Source: Pseudogemmobacter hezensis (GTDB lineage Bacteria > Pseudomonadota > Alphaproteobacteria > Rhodobacterales > Rhodobacteraceae). From it: 64,000 bases of DNA. A model generated the notes under the pieces. The model was not told the DNA's origin and ran no database searches. It saw nothing but the letters and a program-made list of their open reading frames with translations. This document shows, in pieces, positions 8,838 to 16,151 of the stretch. The translations under genes were made by a program, and so were the position numbers. Numbering within the stretch: position 1 is the stretch's first letter; each line of letters opens with the position of its first letter. Where the stretch lies: positions 1-64,000 of the forward strand of contig NZ_JABJXT010000020.1 of NCBI RefSeq assembly GCF_013155295.1. The letters are read 5' to 3'.

Positions 8838-9800
8838 TCAGAGCCGTTGGTCCTGATCCTCGATCACCTCGACGCCGACCCAGCTGCCATCGCGGGCCAG
8901 CTTGCGCAGCGTGTCGCGGGTGACGCTGTGAATGGCCTTCACCGCATTGGTCATCGGGCGTTCCAGCGAATGCGCCAGATAGACGCTGCGCCGCACCGGG
9001 GGCTCGCAAAAGCTGTGGCAGCGAAGGCGGCCATCGGCCACCTCGGCGGCGATGGCGTTTTTCGGCAGGATCGAAAAGCCCAGGCCCTCTTCGACCAGCC
9101 TTTTGATATTGCTGTAGGAATCGACATCAATCGTGGTGTTGAGGTCAAGATCCAGCATATCGGCGGTGCGGATCAGCTGATCGCGCAGCCCATGGCCCTT
9201 GCTGGGCAGGATCAGCGGCAATTCCAGCGCATCGGCAAAACGCACCGACCCATCGGCCGAGGCCGGCTGGCCCTCAAATTCGCCTTTGGTCGGGCCGAGC
9301 AGCTGCAGTTCCTCTTCAATCAGCTTTTGGGTGCGGATGCCGTGGCTTTCATCCTTGCCATAAAGCACCGCCAGATCGACCGTCCCCTCGCGGATCCAGC
9401 TGAGGACAAAGCCGCTCATCGCGTCTGAGACCTGCAGTTTGATCTTTGGGAAACGCTTATGCGCGGCGGTGATCAGCGGCACGGCCAGGATCTGGCTGAT
9501 CGTGCCGGGCAGGCCAAGGCGCACCTCGCCCGCCGGGTCGCTTTCCTGGCCGCGGATCTCATCCTCGACCAGTGCCAGCTGATTGATGATCACCCGCGCG
9601 TTGCGCAAAAGGATATGGCCGGCCTCGGTCAGCGAGACGCCGCGCGAAGAGCGGTAGAGCAGCGCCGCGCCCAGCTCTTCCTCCATATTGCGCAGATGCA
9701 GGGAAAGGGCGGGCTGCGCCACATGCAAAAAAGAGGCCGCCCGCGTCATCGAGCCCTGTTCGGCAATGGCGACGAAATAGCGGAGCTGCCGGATATCCAT
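8838..9800 (-). CDS. LysR-family transcriptional regulator (Nac-like)
   Basis: A 320-residue regulator with an N-terminal winged helix-turn-helix (MDIRQLRYFVAIAEQGSMTRAASFLHVAQPALS...) and a C-terminal effector-binding domain. The N-terminus is close in style to the nitrogen-assimilation regulator Nac. It is divergent from the aldehyde dehydrogenase at 9970 and convergent with the importer/alcohol dehydrogenase operon, so it most likely controls the aldehyde dehydrogenase and possibly the importer too. A small inverted repeat (ATAAGTTTAT, 9830-9839) lies 30 bases upstream of its start and could be part of an autoregulatory site. Confidence 0.92.
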   Translation of the reverse strand: MDIRQLRYFVAIAEQGSMTRAASFLHVAQPALSLHLRNMEEELGAALLYRSSRGVSLTEAGHILLRNARVIINQLALVEDEIRGQESDPAGEVRLGLPGTISQILAVPLITAAHKRFPKIKLQVSDAMSGFVLSWIREGTVDLAVLYGKDESHGIRTQKLIEEELQLLGPTKGEFEGQPASADGSVRFADALELPLILPSKGHGLRDQLIRTADMLDLDLNTTIDVDSYSNIKRLVEEGLGFSILPKNAIAAEVADGRLRCHSFCEPPVRRSVYLAHSLERPMTNAVKAIHSVTRDTLRKLARDGSWVGVEVIEDQDQRL

Positions 9801-9829
9801 ATCATTTCCGCCATACTGCGAGGGTTGCC

Positions 9830-9839
9830 ATAAGTTTAT
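9830..9839. promoter_or_regulatory. Possible LysR-type site in the divergent region
   Basis: ATAA-GT-TTAT is a short perfect inverted repeat in the 169-bp region between the LysR gene and the aldehyde dehydrogenase. LysR sites are typically such dyads near the regulator start. It is short enough to arise by chance. Confidence 0.25.
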
Positions 9840-9969
9840 ACTCTTGCACGCAGGCTGGCAATTCCGTCTTTCGCGATAGCGGTTTGTTATAGCAATGAGA
9901 ACTTCAACATATTTGACATATGGCCATCACCTCAGGATTCTGCGCCGCAAAGTCATGGGGGAGTCCGCA

Positions 9970-11448
9970 ATGCAGACCTATCAGATGTTCATCAATGGCC
10001 GTTTTTGCGATGCAGCGGATGGCGGCTGGTTCGACAGCGAAAACCCCTATAGCGGCGAGGTCTGGGCCAGGATCGCACGGGGCTCTGCCGCTGATGTCGA
10101 TGCGGCGGTCGCGGCGGCAAAGGCAGCGCTTGGCGGCGAATGGGGGCGGATGACTGCCTCAGCCAGGGGCAAGCTGATGCGGCGTCTGGGCGATCTGGTT
10201 CTGGCCAATGCCGAGCGTCTTGCCGAGATCGAGGTCCGCGATAACGGCAAGCTTTATGCCGAGATGATCGGCCAGGTCCGCTATAATTCCGAGTGGTGGT
10301 ATTACTTTGGCGGTCTGGCCGATAAGATCCAGGGCGCGGTGGTGCCGATCGACAAGCCCGATATGCTGACCTACACCACATCCGAGCCGTTGGGCGTGGT
10401 GGCGGCGCTGACTGCCTGGAACTCGCCTTTGCTGTTTGTTGCCTGGAAATGCGCGGCGGCGCTGGCGGCGGGCTGCACCGTTGTTCTGAAACCCTCCGAA
10501 TTCACCTCGGCCAGCACGCTGGAATTCGCGGCCCTTACCAAAGAGGCGGGTTTCCCGGATGGCGTGTTCAACGTTGTGACGGGCTTTGGCCAGGACGTCG
10601 GCGCGCCGCTGGTTGCGCATCGTGACGTGAACAAAGTCACCTTCACCGGATCCGATGCCACCGGCGCGGCGGTCTATCAGGCGGCCGCAAAGGGGCTGAA
10701 ACGCGTCTCGCTGGAACTGGGCGGCAAGTCCCCCAATATCGTCTTTGCCGATGCCGATCTTGATCAGGCGGCGGCGGGGGCGATTTCGGGGATCTTTGCC
10801 GCCACCGGGCAGACCTGTGTCGCGGGATCGCGGCTGCTGGTGCAGAACTCGGTCCGTGAGGCTTTCCTCGAAAAGCTGCTGGCGCTGGCGACCCAGGCGC
10901 GGATCGGCGATCCGATGCAGGCGGATGTGCATGTCGGCCCGGTCACCACGAAACCGCAATTCGACAAGATCATGTCCTATATCGACATTGCGAAAGCCGA
11001 GGGCGCACGCTGCGTGCTGGGTGGCAAACGCGCCAGCGGCCCCGGCCTTGACCAGGCGAATTTCGTCGAGCCGACCATCTTCACCGATGTCACCAATGAC
11101 ATGCGGATCGCCCAGGAAGAGGTGTTCGGCCCCGTCCTGTCGGTGATCGGTTTCGAGGATGAGGCCGAGGCCGTCCGCATCGGCAATGATGTGATCTATG
11201 GGCTGGCCGCCGGGGTCTGGACCAAAGACATCGGCCGCGCCGTGCGGATGACAAAGGCGCTGCGGGCGGGGATGGTCTGGGTCAATACCTATCGCGCCGT
11301 CAGCTATATGATGCCCTTTGGCGGGATCAAAAACTCGGGGCTTGGGCGCGAAAGCGGCATGGACTCGATCAAGGAATTTCTTGAGACCAAAAGCGTCTGG
11401 ATCAATACCAGTGACGCGCCTCCGGCCAATCCCTTCACCATGCGCTGA
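9970..11448 (+). CDS. NAD(P)-dependent aldehyde dehydrogenase
   Basis: A 492-residue ALDH-superfamily enzyme that oxidises an aldehyde to the acid in the cytoplasm. The general-base glutamate is E249 in LELGGKSPN, and the nucleophile is C283 in GQTCVAGSR, both in conserved settings. The coenzyme fold (LKPSEFTSAS, FTGSDATG) is complete, as is the C-terminal GGIKNSGLGRE. I place the start at 9970 because GGGGGAG lies about eight bases before it; an in-frame ATG at 9895 lacks such a site. It is monocistronic, ends in a strong terminator and is divergent from a LysR gene. It probably works with the alcohol dehydrogenase at 7665. Confidence 0.94.
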   Translation: MQTYQMFINGRFCDAADGGWFDSENPYSGEVWARIARGSAADVDAAVAAAKAALGGEWGRMTASARGKLMRRLGDLVLANAERLAEIEVRDNGKLYAEMIGQVRYNSEWWYYFGGLADKIQGAVVPIDKPDMLTYTTSEPLGVVAALTAWNSPLLFVAWKCAAALAAGCTVVLKPSEFTSASTLEFAALTKEAGFPDGVFNVVTGFGQDVGAPLVAHRDVNKVTFTGSDATGAAVYQAAAKGLKRVSLELGGKSPNIVFADADLDQAAAGAISGIFAATGQTCVAGSRLLVQNSVREAFLEKLLALATQARIGDPMQADVHVGPVTTKPQFDKIMSYIDIAKAEGARCVLGGKRASGPGLDQANFVEPTIFTDVTNDMRIAQEEVFGPVLSVIGFEDEAEAVRIGNDVIYGLAAGVWTKDIGRAVRMTKALRAGMVWVNTYRAVSYMMPFGGIKNSGLGRESGMDSIKEFLETKSVWINTSDAPPANPFTMR

Positions 11449-11482
11449 TCCCCGCCGGACGGCCTTGCGATACAGTCCACAA

Positions 11483-11505
11483 ACACGGGGCCGCTGGCCC
11501 CGTGT
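11483..11505 (+). terminator. Rho-independent terminator after the aldehyde dehydrogenase
   Basis: A perfect 10-bp stem, ACACGGGGCC (11483-11492) with GGCCCCGTGT (11496-11505), has a 3-base loop and is followed by CTTTTCATTTT. Confidence 0.9.
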
Positions 11506-12075
11506 CTTTTCATTTTGGCAGGATGATCCCGGGCGGATCAGCGCCGATCCCGATTACCGCGTTCCGGCTCTGGTTCCGAATGAAGGCGTCACGCACGAAG
11601 CAAGACCAGCCGACCATCGGCCGGGCAAAACATGAGGTTCCACAGGCGCCGCCTTACGGCACTGCCGCATTGGCGCTGTCAGCCGCAGACCGGGCTGATG
11701 GCGTATCAGCACGGCCAGACGCGACGACCCACAGCCCTAAGGGGCAGGGCCATACGCAGAGCCATTAAAGCCTGCCGGATACTGGCCGAAGCCCCGGCTG
11801 GGAAACGGCCAGACAGGCCGCGCAAAATCCCCGACAGCCACAAGTGGAATGCGCATAGCGAAAGGCCGCCATGCAAAAGCTGCATGGGTAAGCTATTGAA
11901 GAATATCTGAATAAATTCATAGTGCTGCGCGGCATTCCCGAAAGCCCACCCCAGACGGGGCAAGGGGCGGCTCTGGTGCCGGCGTTATCGGCCGAGCCAA
12001 AAACAGGCAGCAGCCTGTGCGAATTCAGAAGCTGCGACTTCAAGACCTGCGATCGCAAGAACAAGGAAACATGAA
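11506..12075. other. Gene-poor 570-bp gap before ahpC
   Basis: No convincing gene on either strand: open frames here are short, lack ribosome sites and resemble no family I know. The minus strand at about 11510-11600 can be read as a coherent peptide (RDAFIRNQSRNAVIGIGADP, then PGIILPK) without start context, which could be a decayed gene end. Composition becomes more AT-rich from about 11820 towards ahpC, where the ahpC promoter should lie. A perfect 7-5-7 inverted repeat is at 11869-11887. Confidence 0.5.
11869..11887. promoter_or_regulatory. Inverted repeat upstream of ahpC
   Basis: CCATGCA (11869-11875) and TGCATGG (11881-11887) are separated by AAAGC, about 190 bases before the ahpC start. 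ATAGC and GCTAT flank it at unequal distances. It could be an operator or a hairpin; it does not fit the four-tetranucleotide OxyR pattern. Confidence 0.35.
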
Positions 12076-12639
12076 ATGGCCATCATCAACAGCAAGATCC
12101 TGCCTTTCAAAGCCCAGGCCTTCCGGCAGGGAAAATTCATCGAAGTCACCGAATCCGATGTTGTCGGCCAATGGGCGGTTTTCTTCTTTTACCCGGCTGA
12201 CTTTACCTTCGTCTGCCCGACAGAGCTTGGCGATGTTGCCGACCACTATGCCGAACTGCAGTCGCGCGGCGTCGAGGTGTTCTCGGTCTCGACCGATACC
12301 CATTTCACCCATAAAGCCTGGCATGACAGCTCGGACACCATCGGCAAGATCCAATACACGATGATCGGCGATCCGACCCATCAGATCAGCCGCAACTTCA
12401 ACGTCCTGCGCGAGGACGAGGGCCTTGCAGACCGCGCCACCTTTATCGTGGACCCCGATGGCGTGATCCAGGCCTTTGAGATCACCGCCGAAGGCATTGG
12501 CCGCAACGCCGAAGACCTGCTGCGCAAGATCAAAGCCGCGCAATATGTCCGCGCCCATCCGGGCGAGGTTTGCCCCGCCAAATGGCAGGAAGGCGAAGAG
12601 ACCCTCGCGCCCTCGCTTGATCTGGTTGGCAAGATCTGA
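12076..12639 (+). CDS. ahpC: Alkyl hydroperoxide reductase peroxiredoxin subunit
   Basis: Typical 2-Cys peroxiredoxin that reduces H2O2, organic peroxides and peroxynitrite. The 187 residues match the enterobacterial AhpC length exactly. The peroxidatic cysteine is C47 in FVCPTELGD and the resolving cysteine is C166 in EVCPAKW; the catalytic threonine/proline context FYPADFTF is intact. AAGGAAAC precedes the ATG. It is followed 68 bases later by ahpF, its dedicated reductase, forming the classic operon. No regulator gene is adjacent; peroxide induction is expected from the family but not demonstrable here. Confidence 0.98.
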   Translation: MAIINSKILPFKAQAFRQGKFIEVTESDVVGQWAVFFFYPADFTFVCPTELGDVADHYAELQSRGVEVFSVSTDTHFTHKAWHDSSDTIGKIQYTMIGDPTHQISRNFNVLREDEGLADRATFIVDPDGVIQAFEITAEGIGRNAEDLLRKIKAAQYVRAHPGEVCPAKWQEGEETLAPSLDLVGKI

Positions 12640-12707
12640 GGTCTGATCCCTGAGGGGGGCGGCCAGGCTCGCCCCCTTTGACAAACCCTGCCGGAAAGGA
12701 TGCCCCG

Positions 12708-14273
12708 ATGCTTGACGCAAATATGAAAACCCAGCTGAAGGGCTATCTTGAGCGCCTCGTGCGCCCGGTTGAAATCACCACTTTCGCAGGCGATGATGCG
12801 AAATCGCGTGATATGCTGGCGCTGATCGCGGATATTCGCGGGCTTTCTGACAGGATCACCGTCGTTGAAGGGCGCGATGCCCAACGGGTGCCCTCTTTCG
12901 CGCTGTCATCGCCGGGCCATGACATCAGCCTGACCTTCGCGGGCCTGCCGATGGGGCATGAGTTCACCTCGCTGGTGCTGGCGCTTTTGCAGACCGGCGG
13001 CTATCCGGCAAAGGTCGAGCAGGCGATCCAGGACCAGATCCGGGCGCTGAAGGGCAATTTCCGCTTTGAGACCTATTTCTCGCTGTCGTGCCAGAACTGC
13101 CCCGATGTGGTGCAGGCGCTGAACCTGATGGCGGTGCTGAACCCCGGGATCGAGCATGTGGCCATTGATGGCGCGCTGTTCCAGGCAGAGGTCGATGCGC
13201 GTCAGGTGATGTCGGTGCCGACGATCTTCCTCAATGGCGAGCTGTTTGGCGCAGGCCGGATGGATGCCGAACAGATCCTTGCAAAGATCGACACCGGGGC
13301 GGCGAACCGCGCGGCTGAGGGCATTGCGGCCCAGGCCCCCTATGAGGTGCTGGTGGTGGGCGGCGGCCCGGCGGGGGCGGCGGCAGCGATCTATGCCGCG
13401 CGCAAAGGCATCCGCACCGGCGTCGTGGCCGAGCGTTTCGGCGGCCAGGTTCTGGATACGATGTCGATCGAAAATCTGATCTCGGTCCCCCATACCGAAG
13501 GCCCGCAGCTGGCCCGTGCGCTGGAAACCCATGTGCGCGAATATGAGGTCGATATTTTCAACACCCAGACCGCCACCGGGCTGGAGCAGGTGGCAGATGG
13601 TTTCCGCGTCACCCTGGCCTCTGGGGCGGCGCTGACGGCCAGCTCGGTGATCCTGTCGACCGGGGCACGCTGGCGCAAAATGGGCGTGCCGGGCGAAGAG
13701 AAATACCTCGCCAAAGGCGTTACCTTCTGCCCGCATTGCGATGGCCCGCTGTTCAAAGGCAAGCGCGTCGCGGTGATTGGCGGTGGCAATTCAGGCGCCG
13801 AGGCGGCGATTGATCTGGCGGGCCTTGTGACCCATGTGACGCTGATCGAATTCGATAAAACCCTGCGCGCCGATGAGGTGCTGCAACGCAAGCTGCGCAG
13901 CCTGAAAAACGTCACCATCCTGACCGAGGCCCGCACCACCGAGGTCAAAGGCGATGGCAGCAAGGTCACCGGACTGGCCTATGAGGACCGCAACAGCGGC
14001 GAAATCCGCGAGATCGCGCTGGAGGGGATCTTCGTCCAGATCGGTCTGATGCCGAATACCGACTGGCTGAAAGGCACCATCACGCTCAGCCCGAGGGGCG
14101 AGATCGTGGTCGATGCGCATGGTGCAACCTCGCTGCCGGGTGTCTTTGCCGCCGGAGACTGCACCACCGCGCCCTATAAGCAGATCGTGATCGCCATGGG
14201 CGAAGGGGCGCGGGCAGGTCTTGCAGCTTTCGACCACCTGATCCGGCTGCCGGTCGCCGAAAAGGCCGCCTGA
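12708..14273 (+). CDS. ahpF: Alkyl hydroperoxide reductase flavoprotein subunit
   Basis: NADH-dependent flavoprotein that re-reduces AhpC. The 521-residue architecture is complete. An N-terminal double thioredoxin-like domain carries the disulfide CQNC (C128, C131). It is followed by a thioredoxin-reductase-like part with the FAD turn GGGPAG (218-223), redox pair CPHC (C341, C344), nucleotide turn GGGNSG (358-363) and the late FAD motif [11 protein letters not shown] use ATG 12708, which has GGAAAGGA upstream; a TTG frame opening at 12678 is not needed. A hairpin terminator follows the stop. Confidence 0.98.
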   Translation: MLDANMKTQLKGYLERLVRPVEITTFAGDDAKSRDMLALIADIRGLSDRITVVEGRDAQRVPSFALSSPGHDISLTFAGLPMGHEFTSLVLALLQTGGYPAKVEQAIQDQIRALKGNFRFETYFSLSCQNCPDVVQALNLMAVLNPGIEHVAIDGALFQAEVDARQVMSVPTIFLNGELFGAGRMDAEQILAKIDTGAANRAAEGIAAQAPYEVLVVGGGPAGAAAAIYAARKGIRTGVVAERFGGQVLDTMSIENLISVPHTEGPQLARALETHVREYEVDIFNTQTATGLEQVADGFRVTLASGAALTASSVILSTGARWRKMGVPGEEKYLAKGVTFCPHCDGPLFKGKRVAVIGGGNSGAEAAIDLAGLVTHVTLIEFDKTLRADEVLQRKLRSLKNVTILTEARTTEVKGDGSKVTGLAYEDRNSGEIREIALEGIFVQIGLMPNTDWLKGTITLSPRGEIVVDAHGATSLPGVFAAGDCTTAPYKQIVIAMGEGARAGLAAFDHLIRLPVAEKAA

Positions 14274-14286
14274 ACCCTGCCGCCGC

Positions 14287-14322
14287 GCCTTGCCTTTCCG
14301 GGCCCGCACCGGAAGGCAAGGC
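14287..14322 (+). terminator. Probable terminator of ahpCF
   Basis: GCCTTGCCTTTCCGG (14287-14301) pairs with CCGGAAGGCAAGGC (14309-14322) with a single bulged base. It is followed by CAGGGCCGTTTTGG, so the T tract is poor. Confidence 0.65.
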
Positions 14323-14522
14323 AGGGCCGTTTTGGCCGGATGCCAATGGTGTTGCGGCGATTTCGCATCAAAGCTGACAAATTTACAAAGAAACCCGCAT
14401 CCCATCTTGAACGGCCTCTGACCAGGGCACTAGCCTTTCAGCCTGCCTCTGACGCGGATCGTCGCCGCTGCGCTTTGCGACAGGAGTCTAAGCGGTCGGG
14501 GGCCAAGCGGTCGGGGTCAGGG

Positions 14523-15026
14523 ATGAGCTGGGACATTCACAATCTTTTCCTCAGGCATGCGCGTGACATCGCCCGCTCGTTGCGGCGCGGTGGGCTTAGC
14601 CATGACACGGCGGCCGATCTGACCCAGGACACCTTTTTGCGGGTGCTGAACGCCCAGCCCGTCCCCCGGTCTGAGGCGCATAACCCCGCCGCCTATTTGT
14701 ATCGTATTTCCCGCAATCTCAGGATCGACCATCAGCGCAAAGAGCGGCTGGCGAACCGTCTGTTCCTGTCTTACGCGGATTTCACAGAGATAGCCGATCC
14801 CGCGCCCTCGGCCGAGGCGGTTGTCACGGGCCGCGAGCAGCTTGCAATCGTAGAGGCAGCCCTTGCGGACCTGCCCGAGCGCCAGCGCACCGCCTTTGAG
14901 CTGCACCGCCTGGGCGAGATGACCATGGCCGAGGTTGGCAAAAATCTGGGCCTATCGACCGCCAACGTCTGGGCGCTGATCCGCGATGCCTATGACCATC
15001 TCGACCAGCGGCTTGCGGGGAAATGA
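14523..15026 (+). CDS. FecI-like ECF sigma factor
   Basis: A 167-residue extracytoplasmic-function sigma factor. Region 2 is SHDTAADLTQDTFLRVLN followed by YLYRISRNLRIDHQRKE (about residues 26-80). Region 4 is ALADLPERQRTAFELHRLGEMTMAEVGKNLGLS (about 118-150). The sequence is of the iron-starvation FecI type that directs transcription of TonB-receptor genes. I start at ATG 14523, after GGGGTCAGGG. An upstream in-frame ATG at 14340 would add a tail unlike the family. The stop overlaps the FecR-like start (ATGA), coupling sigma and anti-sigma synthesis. A 12-bp direct repeat, AAGCGGTCGGGG, lies just upstream (14490-14501, 14505-14516). Confidence 0.9.
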   Translation: MSWDIHNLFLRHARDIARSLRRGGLSHDTAADLTQDTFLRVLNAQPVPRSEAHNPAAYLYRISRNLRIDHQRKERLANRLFLSYADFTEIADPAPSAEAVVTGREQLAIVEAALADLPERQRTAFELHRLGEMTMAEVGKNLGLSTANVWALIRDAYDHLDQRLAGK

Positions 15027-15985
15027 GCAACCCCGTTTCCGGCCCCGACCACAGCCCCGCACCCGAGCGGCTGCTGTTTCGCGAGGCCGCCGATCTGGCG
15101 ATCCGCCTGCAAAATGACCCCGCCAATCCTGTCGCGGTTGAGATGGTGCGCAGCTGGATCGCACGCGGGCCGGATCATCAGGCGGCCTGGGCCAGGGTGG
15201 CCGCCATCCATGGCATGACCGGGAAAGTGCTGAACGAGCAGCGAAACGGTGCGCCGCTGATAAGCCGCCGCACCTTTGCCCTGGCGGGCCTGCTGGGGCT
15301 GGGTGGCGCGGCAGGGGCCTGGGTGATCCCGGATCTGATTTTGCGGGCACGGGCCGATCATATCACCGCCAGCGCCGAGCAGCGCCAGATCGGGCTGCCC
15401 GATGGCAGTATCGTTACCCTGGGGCCTGACAGCGCGATTGCGGTGCAGATGACAGCCTCTGGCCGCCGCATTGATCTTTTGCAGGGCATGGCCTTTTTCG
15501 ATGTCGCGCCCGATACCGCCCGCCCTTTTTCGGTTGTGGCAGATCAGGTCGCGGTGACGGCGCTTGGCACCGCCTTTGACGTCAGCCTCGATGCGGGGTT
15601 CGTGCAGGTCTCGGTCGATCATGGCCAGGTCGCGGTTCAGGCCCGGCAGGGGGACAGCCCCGACCTGCTGGCTGCGGGTGACTGGGTCACCATGGCCCCC
15701 GAAAACATCACCCCAAACCGGGGCCAGCGCGACCCGGAACAGATCGCCTCATGGCGAAGCGGTATGCTGATCGCCGAAAACGAGGCGGTTTCCGCCCTGG
15801 TCGCGCGGATTGCCCGCTGGCAGGATGGCCATGTCGTGCTGGCAGATCCCTGGCTGGGATCACGGGCGGTCAGTGGTGTGTTCGACCTGAATGACCCGTT
15901 TTCAGCGCTTGAGGCGGTCGTGCGGCCCTTTGGGGCGAAAGTCAGAAAAGTCACGCCTTTTCTGATCGTTATCTCACCCGTCTAG
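15023..15985 (+). CDS. FecR-like sigma regulator (anti-sigma factor)
   Basis: A 320-residue single-pass inner-membrane protein that transmits a signal from the outer-membrane receptor to the ECF sigma factor. The N-terminal cytoplasmic part (about residues 1-80, with WIARGPDHQAAWARV) binds sigma in known FecR proteins. A membrane segment begins with a twin arginine (SRRTFALAGLLGLGG), as reported for E. coli FecR, which uses Tat. The periplasmic FecR domain follows (LPDGSIVTLGPDSAIAV, LLQGMAFFDV, TALGTAFDV) and then a C-terminal signalling region. It sits between its sigma factor and a TonB receptor with a signalling domain, the classical cell-surface signalling order. Confidence 0.92.
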   Translation: MSNPVSGPDHSPAPERLLFREAADLAIRLQNDPANPVAVEMVRSWIARGPDHQAAWARVAAIHGMTGKVLNEQRNGAPLISRRTFALAGLLGLGGAAGAWVIPDLILRARADHITASAEQRQIGLPDGSIVTLGPDSAIAVQMTASGRRIDLLQGMAFFDVAPDTARPFSVVADQVAVTALGTAFDVSLDAGFVQVSVDHGQVAVQARQGDSPDLLAAGDWVTMAPENITPNRGQRDPEQIASWRSGMLIAENEAVSALVARIARWQDGHVVLADPWLGSRAVSGVFDLNDPFSALEAVVRPFGAKVRKVTPFLIVISPV

Positions 15986-16038
15986 GCCTGCGCTGCCGCC
16001 TGTTCTGGCGCCCACCCTGACGCGTCCGTCAGATCGGT

Positions 16039-16073
16039 CAAAAATTTCTGAAAAAATGCAGGCCCCGTTCGTA
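16039..16073 (+). promoter_or_regulatory. Possible ECF-sigma promoter of the TonB receptor gene
   Basis: An A-rich element (CAAAAATTTCTGAAAAAA, 16039-16056) is followed by CGTTCGT near 16066. This layout is reminiscent of iron-starvation sigma promoters (A-rich -35 and a C/GT -10). It lies in the 166-bp gap before the receptor. No consensus for this sigma factor is known to me. Confidence 0.2.
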
Positions 16074-16151
16074 AAGAATATCAGGGGCTGCTTTACCCAG
16101 CATGCAGGCACGCCAGCCCATCCAACTGACATCAATCGAAGTGGATTTGAC

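Noticed and set aside
11855-11905. Possible OxyR box upstream of ahpC (ATAG and CTAT elements around the dyad)
   Set aside because: Only two of the four tetranucleotides are present and the outer spacing is 42 rather than 37 bases, so it does not fit the OxyR pattern.
12678-12707. Upstream TTG start giving AhpF ten extra residues
   Set aside because: The ATG at 12708 has a good ribosome site and the known AhpF N-terminus; the extension adds nothing conserved.
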